Below the pieces are notes generated by a model. That model made no database searches. It was not told the origin of the DNA and was given only the letters and a program-made list of their open reading frames with translations. A DNA stretch of 63,205 bases, taken from positions 1 to 63,205 of the forward strand of contig JAFEDK010000028.1 in the NCBI GenBank assembly GCA_018241665.1, in the 5' to 3' direction. The DNA is from Pseudomonadota bacterium. GTDB lineage: Bacteria; Pseudomonadota; Gammaproteobacteria; Burkholderiales; Rhodocyclaceae. The translations under genes and the position numbers were made by a program. This document shows, in pieces, positions 54,606 through 63,190 of the stretch (position 1 is the first letter of the stretch; each line of letters starts with the position of its first letter).

Positions 54606-55741
54606 GCACTCTGCCAGGCCGCGTCGTAATGGGCGACGGTGCCCTTGCCGCCGGGCGTGTTGTAGTGAGCCTTCCAGTACGCCGCCATGCCGGCCTGGTC
54701 GCCCGCCGGGGGTAGCGCGGCGCGAACCCGCAGGTAATGGGCGCGTGCCATCGCGCAGGCGTAGGCATCGTTCTGTTCCATCAGCGCGGCGGATGGGGTG
54801 GCGGCCGGGCCGGCGAGGGCGCGGATGGCTGTCGCGAGGGGGGTACGGTAGCGCAGGAAATTGGCCCAGATGTCGTCGTGGGTGGCCGGTTCCATCTGGA
54901 ACAGTCCCCTGGCCGGGCCGCCGCCCCATTGCACGCGTTCGGTGAGCCCGCTTTCGGCGAGGGCCGTGCCGAGCAGCAACTGTTCCGCCGCTGTGCTCCA
55001 CAGGCCGAGCTGCTGCAGGGTTGGGCGGATCGTGCCGCGCAGGAAGGCGTCGGCGAGCTCCCGCCGGGTCGGGTTGCGCTTCGGCGGGGCCGCCCCGGCA
55101 AGCGGGGCGCTCGCCTCCGCGGCGATGGCAGCGGCATCGATCAGCACATAGGGGATGACGCGCCTGCGCAATTCGCTCTTGAACAATGCCCGGCCGGCAT
55201 CCTGGGCGGCGGTGATGAAGTCGCCCCACTGCTGCGGCGGAATCGTCTGGCAGCCTTCGCTGGACGTGGAATAGTTGCCGCCGCGGTGGATGTTGATGCC
55301 GAACCAGCCGCTGTCCGGATACGGTGGCGTGCCGTCGCGGGTCACCGTCACCGGCGCGGCACGCTGGCAGATCGCCTCGTAGGCGGCCGCTTTGCCGCGA
55401 TGCATGTCGAAGTGGTACGAGAACCAGGCGCCCGGGTTCAGCGAGGCGATGCCGCGGCTGCCTTCCTGCCTGCCGGCGCCGGGACGGAACTTGCTCGGAT
55501 CGGTGTTGCCGTTGAAGCCCGCGTAGAGGTCGTGCGCCGGTGCGTACAGGAACAGGGCGTCGTCGTAGATGTTGCGCTCGTTGCCGGGGGTCGCCCCGTC
55601 GGCGGCGAAGAAGCCCCGGATGCCGGCGACGACGAGGGGATATTCCGCCAGGTCGATGCCGTAGGGGGCGATGAGCGCTTCGAACTCGGCCTTGGGCAAC
55701 TGCGGGCGGCCGGCGGCTGGCAGGATCGACACGGTGGGCAT
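54596..55741 (-). CDS. Two-domain peptidoglycan-targeting protein (muramidase-like)
   Basis: 381 residues. The middle part has NIHRGGNYSTSSEGCQTIPP near residues 152-172, a His...Ser-x-Gly-Cys arrangement like the DUF5675/YkuD-type enzymes. The C-terminal ~150 residues contain LLLGTALAESGLTE and GPARGLFQMEPATHDDIWAN near 265-295, resembling a lysozyme/lytic transglycosylase core with catalytic Glu in LAESG. No signal peptide is visible. It follows, 10 bp downstream, a membrane protein with a peptidoglycan-binding-like C-terminus, so the pair probably acts together at the cell wall (inference). Possibly phage- or toxin-derived. Confidence 0.6.
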   Translation of the reverse strand: MPTVSILPAAGRPQLPKAEFEALIAPYGIDLAEYPLVVAGIRGFFAADGATPGNERNIYDDALFLYAPAHDLYAGFNGNTDPSKFRPGAGRQEGSRGIASLNPGAWFSYHFDMHRGKAAAYEAICQRAAPVTVTRDGTPPYPDSGWFGINIHRGGNYSTSSEGCQTIPPQQWGDFITAAQDAGRALFKSELRRRVIPYVLIDAAAIAAEASAPLAGAAPPKRNPTRRELADAFLRGTIRPTLQQLGLWSTAAEQLLLGTALAESGLTERVQWGGGPARGLFQMEPATHDDIWANFLRYRTPLATAIRALAGPAATPSAALMEQNDAYACAMARAHYLRVRAALPPAGDQAGMAAYWKAHYNTPGGKGTVAHYDAAWQSAYA

Positions 55742-55751
55742 CGTCGTCCCC

Positions 55752-56984
55752 TCAGTTGGCAGGGTGGAGGATCGCAAGTACGGTCGGCTCGTCGAGCGTC
55801 CCGCTTGGGCTGCGGCCGTTGTTCTGCTGCCAGGTACGCAGCATCGCGCGGGTGTTCGCGTCCAGCACGCCGCTGAGTTGCGTGTCCGGCATGCCGAGCG
55901 CGCGCTGGATGTTCTCGATGTCGATCTCGTCCAGGCGGGTGCTCTCGAAATCGTTGAGCGGCCCGCTGGCCTGTGTCGCCTCGGGGGGCGCTGCGGGGGC
56001 AGGGTTCTGGACCACGACGGTGGTCTGGGACGGCGGCGCGGTGGCGGGCGTGGCGCCCGCGCTGCCGCCGCTCTCGGGTTTGGCCCCGGACCCGCGCAGC
56101 GAGACGAGCTTGGACAAGGCATCGAACCAGAACGGGGCGCCGAGGGTTGCCGCCAGTGCCGAGATGATCCAGCCAGCCAGGGTCAGTCCCCAGGCGGCGG
56201 CGGAATCCGCGTCCGCGGCGGCCCGCGGCCAGCCGATGGGCAGGCGCAGCTCGTTGAGCTGCTTGAGCTGCTCCTTGACCTGGGCGACTTCCTTCTGGAG
56301 GTCCGCGTTGGCTGGCGGGGCAGCGGGCGCTGCGGCTGCCGCTGTTGCCGGAGCGGGCGGGGCCTGCTTGACGACCAGTTCGGCCTGCGCGACCAGCCGG
56401 TTGCGCAGTTCCGTGTCATGGACCAGCTGGCGGCTGATCGCGAAGGTGTCGATGTTCAGCGCGCCGGCCACGACGAGGGCAATCAGGAACACGTAAAGCT
56501 GGGATTTCCGTTTGTACCAGCCGCTGACCCGTTCCATGATCTTGTCGAAATGCCCCTCGAGCAGGGTCTGCAGCTTGGCGGCGTCGCCATTGGCCTGGGC
56601 GACGAGGACTGTCAGGGCCTGCCGCAGATTGCCGTCGGGCAGTTTCGAGACCGCCTCGGGCAGGCCGGCGAAGAGCGGCGCGGCGGTCTTGTAGCCCTGG
56701 GTCAGGGTGTCCACGAAGGCCAGCGCAAAGCTCGCCGAGGGAATGTAGGAAGGCAGCCGCTTGCCGTCCCGCAGCGTGTCGATCATCGGGTGCGCGTAGA
56801 TCCTGTCCTTCAGCGACAAGTCGTTGTTGTTCAGTGCGGTAGCGCCACTCAGCAGGCTCTCGATGCCACGCAGCAGGGTCTTGCCGCGCAGCTGGAGGAT
56901 CATCGCCAGCAGCTCACCGATGCCGCTGACGAGCGCCGCGAGCATCATGAAGATGAGGGCCAGCGCGATGGCAGTATCGATCAT
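55752..56984 (-). CDS. Membrane protein with peptidoglycan-binding-like C-terminus
   Basis: 410 residues. N-terminal helix (IALALIFMMLAALVSGIGEL, residues 5-28), a ~140-residue region, a second helix (LYVFLIALVVAGALNID, near 165-182), an Ala/Pro-rich stretch with a short coiled coil (LQKEVAQVKEQLKQLNEL), a third hydrophobic segment (LTLAGWIISALAATLGAPFW, near 268-288), a Pro/Ala linker, and a C-terminal domain NIQRALGMPDTQLSGVLDAN then TRAMLRTWQQNNG that resembles PG_binding_1. The N-terminus resembles a widespread uncharacterised family. GGAGGG lies six bases before the start. Cotranscribed with the muramidase-like gene. Confidence 0.6.
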   Translation of the reverse strand: MIDTAIALALIFMMLAALVSGIGELLAMILQLRGKTLLRGIESLLSGATALNNNDLSLKDRIYAHPMIDTLRDGKRLPSYIPSASFALAFVDTLTQGYKTAAPLFAGLPEAVSKLPDGNLRQALTVLVAQANGDAAKLQTLLEGHFDKIMERVSGWYKRKSQLYVFLIALVVAGALNIDTFAISRQLVHDTELRNRLVAQAELVVKQAPPAPATAAAAAPAAPPANADLQKEVAQVKEQLKQLNELRLPIGWPRAAADADSAAAWGLTLAGWIISALAATLGAPFWFDALSKLVSLRGSGAKPESGGSAGATPATAPPSQTTVVVQNPAPAAPPEATQASGPLNDFESTRLDEIDIENIQRALGMPDTQLSGVLDANTRAMLRTWQQNNGRSPSGTLDEPTVLAILHPAN

Positions 56985-57090
56985 GGGATTCCCTCCGGCG
57001 AGATGTCATAGTGCTATAGCACATGCACATGTAACCGCAAGGAGGGTGGCGCCGGATGCCTTTCGTGCGCTCGCCCGCTGCTTTTGTCCT

Positions 57091-57420
57091 ATGGCAAATT
57101 CTTAAGGCGGCGTGGGAAAATCGTTTCTCCATATGGCAAAAACTATTTGTCACGCAGCGGAATTGTTTTTCCATATGAAAAAAACATTTTGTCAGGCCGC
57201 TGGAAGACCGGGGCACATGACAAAAACAGCGCGACATGCCACCCATTGATTCCGGCATATGACAAAACCGTCGGGCGGCGCGGCGCAGCCCGCCGGTGGT
57301 GTGACGCAGGCTTCCGGCGGTGTGACGCGGTCCGTCGGTGGACCGCCGTAGTCTTCGGGTGGCGTGAAAAAACCTGTTTTCCACGCCACCCGAAGTTTTT
57401 GTGGCGTGACGCAGGCTTTT
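57091..57420 (+). repeat. Degenerate 42-bp tandem array with 21-bp half-step
   Basis: ATG or GTG triplets recur at 57091, 57133, 57175, 57217, 57259, 57301, 57322, 57364 and 57406, i.e. every 42 bp with one 21-bp step. The first units share CATATGRCAAAA; later units share GTGACGCAGG or GTGAAAAAAC. On the minus strand a conserved His codon recurs every 14 residues. See findings. Confidence 0.85.
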
Positions 57421-57487
57421 TTTCAGATCAACCAGCCTGTGGGGGGAAATCCTTTGGGGGAAATCCTGTGGGTGGAAAAGCCTGTCG

Positions 57488-57509
57488 GGGCGAATGAATT
57501 CGCCCCCAC
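57488..57509 (+). repeat. Single palindromic arm (element 8)
   Basis: Right-type arm of the palindromic family, exact core, without a partner arm on its left. Its terminal CAC starts the octamer array. Confidence 0.85.
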
Positions 57510-57536
57510 AGCCCCACAGCCCCACAGCCCCACAGC
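57507..57536 (+). repeat. Octamer tandem array (CACAGCCC, about 4 copies)
   Basis: Four CACAGCCC units beginning within the last three bases of palindromic arm 8, the last one ending in CACAGCCG. Confidence 0.85.
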
Positions 57537-57554
57537 CGCCGGACGGCCTGCGGT

Positions 57555-58319
57555 TCAGCCGACGGTGACGGTCAGGCCAGGGTCAAACGCCGGGTTTTCG
57601 GCGATGCCGTCGCGCACGTAGCCGCGCGGGTTGGCCAGCACGCGGGTGCTGCCGAGCCGGTAGTCGAAGCTGTCGTGGGTGTGGCCGTGGATCCACAGGG
57701 CGGCGCCGCTGTTGGCGACCAGGTCTTCGAGGTTGGAGACGAAGCAGGCGTTGAGTGGTGAGCCGGCGAAGCGCGGGGCGATGCTGCGTGGCGAAGGTGC
57801 GAAGTGGGTGACCACCACGGTGTGGCCGGCGAAGGGTTCGGCGAGGCGGCGGGCCAGCCAGTCGGCGTGCTGCGCGAACAGGCTGGCGCAGTGCTGCGGG
57901 CTCAGGCTGTCCGGCGGGTCGTCGGCGATGGTGATGCGGCTGAAGTCGCGGCTGAAGCGGATGGCGTCCTGCATCACCTGCTCGCGGGGGGAGCCGTCGC
58001 CGGCGATACGGAAATCGGTCCACAGGGTGGCGCCGAGGATGCGCAGCCTGCCGATGCGCTTTTCGCCGCAGTCGAGCACCGTCACCTGGCTGTCGCGGCT
58101 GAGGTCCTGCAGCAGCCGGTTGGTGGCCGGGATGCTGGCGCCGTAGTACTCGTGGTTGCCGGCCACGTAGATTGTCGGGCGGTTCAGCGCCATCGCCCAC
58201 TGCAGCGCCGCCTGCGGGCGCTGGATGTCGCCGGCGAGGATCAGCAGATCGGCGCCGGTATCGGGCAGTGCGCAGGGCGCCAGCCCCAGGTGCAGGTCGG
58301 AGACGATCTGGAGTTTCAT
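57555..58319 (-). CDS. Metallophosphoesterase
   Basis: 254-residue calcineurin-like phosphoesterase. Metal-binding motifs in order: MKLQIVSDLHLGLAP, LLILAGDIQRPQ, IYVAGNHEYYG, VVTHFAPSPRS and IHGHTHDSFDY. The start at 58319 begins directly with the first strand; the frame extends upstream without protein-like sequence. Cytoplasmic, single domain; substrate not predictable. Followed downstream by the repeat region at 56985-57554. Confidence 0.87.
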   Translation of the reverse strand: MKLQIVSDLHLGLAPCALPDTGADLLILAGDIQRPQAALQWAMALNRPTIYVAGNHEYYGASIPATNRLLQDLSRDSQVTVLDCGEKRIGRLRILGATLWTDFRIAGDGSPREQVMQDAIRFSRDFSRITIADDPPDSLSPQHCASLFAQHADWLARRLAEPFAGHTVVVTHFAPSPRSIAPRFAGSPLNACFVSNLEDLVANSGAALWIHGHTHDSFDYRLGSTRVLANPRGYVRDGIAENPAFDPGLTVTVG

Positions 58320-58441
58320 CGGTGGTGGCCTGGCCGTTGCGGTGAGCAAGCATAGCCGCCGCCGGCCCGTTGGCGGAAACCCCGGTTGTCGGCCGGCGGC
58401 GGGCGGGCAACAATCGGCCATTGCCTCATTCCGTGTGCCCC

Positions 58442-59077
58442 ATGCTCGCCATCGCCGCCCTCGCCATCAAGAAGACTGTGACCCTGTTTGCGCTGGTGGG
58501 GCCGGTGTCGATGATCCCGATCTTCCTGTCCGCCACCGATGGGCTCGATCTGCCGGCCCGGCTGCGCTTCGCGCGGACGATCGGGGTGAGCGTGACGGTG
58601 GCGCTGCTGGTGGCGGCCTTCCTGGGCCTGCCGCTGCTGAGCTTCCTCGGCGTATCGCTGGGGGCGATGCAGGTCGGTGGCGGCATCATCGTGCTGCTCC
58701 TGGCGATCGCGATGGTGCTCGGCAAGGAGACCAGCTTCAAGGGCTCGCCTGCCAACGGCGGCCAGCCGGAACGCCGCGAGGCGTCCATCGTGCCGCTGGC
58801 GGTGCCGCTGCTGGCCGGCCCGGCGGCCTTCAGCTACGTGATGGGCAACAGCGTGTGGGACAGCCGGCTGGACCTGATCCACGTGGTGCTGCCGATCGTG
58901 CTGGTCGGGCTGTCATGCTGGCTCAGCTTTCGCATCGCCTGCACCGCCGGGCGGGAGATCCGCCAGGCCACGCTGAACGTGGTGGAGCGGGTCAGCGGCT
59001 TCATCCTGTCGGCGATGGCCATCGAGATGATGGCGACCGGGCTGCGCCAGCTGTTTCCGCTGCTCGGGGGCGCCTAG
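58442..59077 (+). CDS. MarC-family inner-membrane protein
   Basis: 211 residues with six hydrophobic segments. FALVGPVSMIPIFLS in the first helix and IVPLAVPLLAGPAAFSYVM near 128-146 are the recognisable signatures of MarC/UPF0056. Function of the family is unknown; the original link to multiple antibiotic resistance was not upheld. Stops 17 bp before the end of the convergent PAS-GGDEF gene. Confidence 0.85.
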   Translation: MLAIAALAIKKTVTLFALVGPVSMIPIFLSATDGLDLPARLRFARTIGVSVTVALLVAAFLGLPLLSFLGVSLGAMQVGGGIIVLLLAIAMVLGKETSFKGSPANGGQPERREASIVPLAVPLLAGPAAFSYVMGNSVWDSRLDLIHVVLPIVLVGLSCWLSFRIACTAGREIRQATLNVVERVSGFILSAMAIEMMATGLRQLFPLLGGA

Positions 59078-59093
59078 CCGCGCGTCGCGGGCC

Positions 59094-60827
59094 TCAGCCC
59101 GCGGCGAAGCGGATCTGGTTGCGGCCGGCGGCCTTGGCGGCGTACATCGCGGCGTCGGCGCGCCGGAGCATGGCCTCGCCGTCCATTTCGCAGGGCGGGA
59201 AGAGGGTCACGCCGACGCTGGCCGAGCAGTGGTGTTCGACCTGTTCGGCGGCTGTGCCGTCCCTGTCCATCGTCAGCAGGTAGGGCCGGGCCAGCGCGTC
59301 GCGGATGCGTTCGGCGACGTCGAGGGCATGCCGCTGGGTGGCGTCCCGCTGGTTGTCCGGCTGGCCGTCGTCGATCTGCGCCAGCAGTACCGCGAATTCG
59401 TCGCCGCCGAGGCGGGCCACGGTGTCCTCGTCGCGCAGGCAGGCGGACAGGCGGTAGGCGACTTCCTGCAGCAGCAGGTCGCCGGCCTTGTGGCCATGGC
59501 GGTCGTTGAGCGGTTTGAAGTTGTCCAGGTCGAGGTAGATGATCGCCCCGTGGCGGCCGCTGCGCTGGCTGCGGGCCAGGGTCTGGGCCAGGCGGTCGAA
59601 GAACAGGCGGCGGTTGGGCAGGCCGGTGAGGGCGTCGTAGTAGGCCAGCTGGTGGATCTGTTCCTCGTAGCGCTTGCGCTCGGTGAGGTCGCGTATCGTT
59701 GCCAGCAGGGCCGGCTGGCCGTCCAGTTCCAGTGCGCTGAGCGTTACGTCCACCGGGATCTCGGCCTGGTTGTCGTGGCGCCGCACGATCCATTCCAGCT
59801 GGTGATGGCCGTTGCGCCGGGCGGCCGCCATGTGGCCGGCGGCCAGTTCGGACGACGCGCCGCCGCAGGGCTGGAACTGCGGGGCCAGCATGCCGGCGGA
59901 GAGCTGGCGGAAGGCTTCCCGGCTGGGTACGCCGAGCAGGTCCAGGGTGCTCTGGTTGCAGTCGATCAGGCGTTCTTCGTCGAAGACCACCAGGGCTTCG
60001 TGGCTGGCTTCGAAGATCACCCGGAAACGGGCCTCCGAGCGTTTCAGTTCCGCCTCGGCGGCCTTCAGTTCGGTGATGTCGGTGGCGAAACCGAGCAGGG
60101 CGTCACCGTGGCTGTGGATCAGCAGCTTCTTGGCCCACATCTGGTGCACCAGGCCTTGTCCGTCGGTCAGCTGTTCCTCGACGGCCAGTGGCACGCCGGT
60201 GGTGAAGACCCGATCGTCGACCTCACCGATGCGGCGGGCCTCCTCCGCCGACAGCAGGGCCTGGTCGTCCTGTCCGATGATCTGCCCGACGGGGCGCAGG
60301 AAGAGGTCGGCAAAGGCCCGGTTGGCGTAGAGGTAGTGCCGGTCCGGCCCCTTCATGAAGACATAGCCGTCCACGTTGTCGAGGATGGTTTCGAGCAGTT
60401 GCCGGTTCTCGCGCAGCTGCTGCTCCGTGCGCTCGTTGTCGGTGATGTCGATCAGCACCCCGGACAGGCCCGAGATGCGGCCGTCGCTGTCGAGGACCGG
60501 GGCCTTGACGGCCAGGTAGCAGCGTTCTTCGTGGGTGTTCTTGCCCAGGCGCAGCTCCCGCCGGGACAGGCGCTGGCCGGTGTCGAGCACCTGCCGGTCG
60601 TCGTCGCGCAGGCGCCGGGCGGTGTCGGCATCGAAGAAATCGGCGGAGGTCCGCCCGATGATGGCCGTCAGTGTGGTGCCGAGGGTTTCGCAGAAGCGCT
60701 GGTTGGCGTAGGTATAGGCGCCGCTGCAGTCCTTCGTGAAGATCAGCGCGCCCAGGCCGTCGAGGACGCCGCGCAGGGCGTCGAGCTGGCTGCCCAGGGG
60801 ACGCTTGTCCTCGTCGCAATCCTGCAT
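59094..60827 (-). CDS. Cytoplasmic PAS-PAS-PAS-GGDEF diguanylate cyclase
   Basis: 577 residues, no membrane segment. Three PAS domains (about 15-135, 140-255, 265-395; each ends with a D-I-T/D-L-T motif) followed by a GGDEF domain with LAYYDALTGLPNRRLFFDRL near 408 and ARLGGDEFAVLLAQ near 470; an I-site RxxD (RDED) precedes it, so product inhibition is likely. The second PAS opens with LETILDNVDGYVFMKGPDRH, a pattern common in redox or small-ligand sensors, but the ligand is unknown. The start at 60827 has only a weak ribosome binding site. Confidence 0.87.
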   Translation of the reverse strand: MQDCDEDKRPLGSQLDALRGVLDGLGALIFTKDCSGAYTYANQRFCETLGTTLTAIIGRTSADFFDADTARRLRDDDRQVLDTGQRLSRRELRLGKNTHEERCYLAVKAPVLDSDGRISGLSGVLIDITDNERTEQQLRENRQLLETILDNVDGYVFMKGPDRHYLYANRAFADLFLRPVGQIIGQDDQALLSAEEARRIGEVDDRVFTTGVPLAVEEQLTDGQGLVHQMWAKKLLIHSHGDALLGFATDITELKAAEAELKRSEARFRVIFEASHEALVVFDEERLIDCNQSTLDLLGVPSREAFRQLSAGMLAPQFQPCGGASSELAAGHMAAARRNGHHQLEWIVRRHDNQAEIPVDVTLSALELDGQPALLATIRDLTERKRYEEQIHQLAYYDALTGLPNRRLFFDRLAQTLARSQRSGRHGAIIYLDLDNFKPLNDRHGHKAGDLLLQEVAYRLSACLRDEDTVARLGGDEFAVLLAQIDDGQPDNQRDATQRHALDVAERIRDALARPYLLTMDRDGTAAEQVEHHCSASVGVTLFPPCEMDGEAMLRRADAAMYAAKAAGRNQIRFAAG

Positions 60828-60989
60828 GTCTGATAGGCCTCCCGACGGTCGCTTTTCAGTTGCCCGGCATTTTCGATGGTTTTGGCGTTTTCAAACCATT
60901 CTAGTCCATGGGCGCAGGGCGGGGGGTGCGTGACAAGGGAGGTGTCGGATGCTATCACTACGTCATCACCTGCCCTTTTGGGACGAGCC

Positions 60990-61442
60990 ATGCGCACCTT
61001 TCAGACATCCACCGAAATCATGGCCCCGGCGGAGCATGTCTGGCAGATCCAGACCGATGTGGCGCGCTGGCCGGAATGGACCGCGTCGGTGTCCAGCGTG
61101 GAGCCGCTGACGCCCTTGCCGCTGGCCGTCGGGTCGAGCGTGCGCCTCTCCCAGCCAGGCTTTCCGGCGGCGGTATGGACCGTCACCGCGCTGGAGCCGG
61201 GGGTGCATTTCGTCTGGGAGTCCCACAGCCCGGGCATGAAGGCGGTCGCCCAGCACATGCTGACGCCCACCGCGGCGGGCTGCGTGGTCGATCTGAGCGT
61301 GGTCTACGAGGGCCTGCTGGGAGGCGTGGTCGGCTTCCTGATGCGCCATGTGACCCAGCGCTTCCTCGAAATGGAGGCCCGCGGGCTCAAGTGGCAGGCG
61401 GAGAGCCTGCCCGAGGAGGCGCTGGTCTTCAACGCTAGCTGA
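60990..61442 (+). CDS. SRPBCC-family protein
   Basis: 150 residues of the START/Bet v1-like fold: TEIMAPAEHVWQIQTDVARW then PEWTASV is the classical N-terminal strand-helix motif, and the C-terminal helix LMRHVTQRFLEMEARGLK closes the hydrophobic cavity. Likely binds a lipid or other hydrophobic ligand. GGGA lies just upstream of ATG 60990. Divergent from the PAS-GGDEF gene with 160 bp between. Confidence 0.82.
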   Translation: MRTFQTSTEIMAPAEHVWQIQTDVARWPEWTASVSSVEPLTPLPLAVGSSVRLSQPGFPAAVWTVTALEPGVHFVWESHSPGMKAVAQHMLTPTAAGCVVDLSVVYEGLLGGVVGFLMRHVTQRFLEMEARGLKWQAESLPEEALVFNAS

Positions 61443-61580
61443 AGCTGGCGGCCGGCGCCATTGCCCAATTTTTAGGCAGCGGCCGAAAAACCCGCTGCTT
61501 CAGGGGTTTGCGGCCAACCCCCACATCTTATCCACAGGCTTGGCCACGGCGGACGGGGATAATCCACCGTCCGCGGCCGT

Positions 61581-61976
61581 TCAGCCGGCGGCAACCGCCT
61601 TGATGGTCTCGCGCTTCCATTCACAGCTGCGGCTCACCGATACCCGGCGGGCCTTGGGCACCGCCAGCGGCTTGGCGATGGTGATCTCGGCCCGGCGCAC
61701 CGGAAAGCGCGCGCCGACAGCGTCGAGCATGGCCTGGCTGAGGTTTTCCAGCAGGTTGAAGTGGCGGCTGGCGAGGAGTTCTTCCAGGCAGTCCACGACC
61801 TGGTCGTAGTCCACCGTGTGGCGGATGTCGTCGCTGCGCGCGGCCAGGGTGCCGTCGATGGCCAGCAGGAGGTCGATCTCCAGCGGCTGGCGGGCGGCGA
61901 GTTCGTGGGCATAGATGCCGATGGAGGCGTCGAGGGCGAGGCCTTCGAGGCGGATCAGGCAATCATCGGTGGACAT
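61581..61976 (-). CDS. folB: Dihydroneopterin aldolase
   Basis: 131 residues. Cleaves 7,8-dihydroneopterin to 6-hydroxymethyl-dihydropterin in folate synthesis. IRLEGLALDASIGIYAHELA near residue 8, TVDYDQVVDCLEELLASRHF then NLLENLSQAM, and ITIAKPLAVPKARRVSV are typical, including the Tyr and Glu of the active site. It follows folD by 69 bp on the same strand. ATG 61976 was chosen as it begins directly before the first strand. Confidence 0.9.
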   Translation of the reverse strand: MSTDDCLIRLEGLALDASIGIYAHELAARQPLEIDLLLAIDGTLAARSDDIRHTVDYDQVVDCLEELLASRHFNLLENLSQAMLDAVGARFPVRRAEITIAKPLAVPKARRVSVSRSCEWKRETIKAVAAG

Positions 61977-62045
61977 GGGCGGGCTCCGGCGGCGGTGAGT
62001 GGGCGACGCGCCGGACATCCATCCGGCGCGTCGAGGGCGGCATTG

Positions 62046-62951
62046 TCAGCCATTCTTGAGGGTTGGTGCTTCCCATTCCTGAAAATCGTCGGCCTGGCGC
62101 ATGCGCAGGGCGCGTTCGGCGGAGCGCAGGGTGTTCTCGATGAGCATGGTGACGGTCATCGGGCCGACGCCGCCGGGCACCGGGGTGATCCAGCTGGCCT
62201 TCTCCTTGACCCCGTCGAAATCGACGTCGCCGACGATCTTTCCGTCGGGCAGGCGGTTGATGCCCACGTCGATGACGATGGCGCCCTCTTTGACCATCTG
62301 CGGCACGATCAGGCCCGGCTTGCCGGCGGCGACGATCAGGATGTCGGCGAGGATGGTGTGCTGGGCGAGGTCGCGGGTCCTGGCATGGCAAATCGTCACG
62401 GTGGCCTCGCGCTGCAGCAGCATCAGGGCCATCGGCTTGCCGACGATGTTGCTGGCGCCGACGACGACCACGTTCTTGCCGGCCACGTCGGTGCCGGTGG
62501 TGTCGAGCAGGAGCTGTACGCCGTAGGGCGTGCAGGGCGGGAAGATGGTGTTGCCGACGACGAGTCCGCCGACGTTGTAGAGGTGGAAGCCGTCCACATC
62601 CTTATGCACCGAGATGGCTTCGAGCACGGCGCGCGGCTCGATGTGCGGGGGCAGCGGCAGCTGGATCAGGATGCCATGCACGGCCGGGTCGGCGTTGAGG
62701 CGGGCGATGGTGGCGAGCACCTCGGCCTGGGGCGTATCGACGGGCAGGGCGATGTGGAAGGAGCGCACGCCGCACTCCTCGCAGGCCTTGACCTTGTTGC
62801 CGACATAAACGCGGGAAGCGGGGTTGTCGCCGACGAGGATGACGGCCAGGCCGGGCTGCACGCCCTGGTCGGCGAGGTGATCGACACGCTCGCGGAAGCC
62901 TTCGCGCAGCCGCTTCGAGAGGGCCTTGCCGTCGATGATCTGGGCGGTCAC
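62046..62951 (-). CDS. folD: Methylenetetrahydrofolate dehydrogenase/cyclohydrolase
   Basis: 301 residues, usual length. Converts 5,10-methylene-THF through methenyl-THF to 10-formyl-THF using NADP+. Landmarks: VGDNPASRVYVGNKVKACEE (Tyr and Lys of the active site), GILIQLPLPPHIE, KDVDGFHLYNVG, the NADP-binding GASNIVGKPMALMLL and the C-terminal TPVPGGVGPMTVTMLIENT. I read the start as GTG 62951 (VTAQIIDGKALSK) because AGGAG lies nine bases upstream and no ATG is suitably placed. Upstream are octamer repeats and a paired palindromic element. Confidence 0.95.
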   Translation of the reverse strand: MTAQIIDGKALSKRLREGFRERVDHLADQGVQPGLAVILVGDNPASRVYVGNKVKACEECGVRSFHIALPVDTPQAEVLATIARLNADPAVHGILIQLPLPPHIEPRAVLEAISVHKDVDGFHLYNVGGLVVGNTIFPPCTPYGVQLLLDTTGTDVAGKNVVVVGASNIVGKPMALMLLQREATVTICHARTRDLAQHTILADILIVAAGKPGLIVPQMVKEGAIVIDVGINRLPDGKIVGDVDFDGVKEKASWITPVPGGVGPMTVTMLIENTLRSAERALRMRQADDFQEWEAPTLKNG

Positions 62952-63050
62952 GGATTCAGTCTCCTGGAAAAAAGCGGGGCGATCCGTGGTCGGATCGCCC
63001 CGGCGAAACGCCTTGCGGGGCGAGAGGGAGAAACTTGCATACTGGCCACC

Positions 63051-63106
63051 CTGTGGCCCTGTGGCCCTGTGGCCCTGTGGCCCTGTGGCCCTGTGGCCCT
63101 GTGGCC
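63051..63106 (+). repeat. Octamer tandem array (CTGTGGCC, 7 copies)
   Basis: Seven perfect CTGTGGCC units (on the minus strand CACAGGGC-type) followed by a partial one, 17 bp left of palindromic element 9. Lies in the folD upstream region, about 100 bp before the start codon. Confidence 0.93.
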
Positions 63107-63123
63107 CTGTGGGCCTTGAACCT

Positions 63124-63190
63124 GTGGGGGCGAATTCATTCGCCCTCAGCCGGTGGAGCGACCACCGCGGGCGAATGAATTCGCCCCCAC
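63124..63190 (+). repeat. Paired palindromic element 9 (67 bp)
   Basis: Arms 63124-63145 and 63169-63190, both exact; spacer begins TCAGCCGGTG. At the right edge of the window, upstream of folD. Confidence 0.92.

Larger units (their letters stand above)
56985..57554. other. Gene-free repeat region
   Basis: 570 bp without a convincing gene. Holds a 42-bp periodic array (57091-57420), a run of altered GGGGAAATCCT-like repeats (57440-57480), one palindromic arm (57488-57509) and CACAGCCC octamers (57507-57536). A 203-codon minus-strand frame across it is open only because the period is a multiple of three. Confidence 0.75.

Noticed and set aside
56914-57525. 203-codon minus-strand frame with repeated His/Cys residues
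   Set aside because: Open because of the 42-bp period; no ribosome binding site, and the start lies inside the octamer array and palindromic arm. Described as a repeat instead.
61477-61499. Terminator between the SRPBCC gene and folB
   Set aside because: A 7-bp stem (GCAGCGG/CCGCTGC) is present, but no T-run follows on either strand.
61528-61536. Perfect DnaA box TTATCCACA
   Set aside because: Single copy, no dnaA/dnaN/gidA neighbours, no AT-rich unwinding region; a lone 9-mer is expected by chance in long windows.
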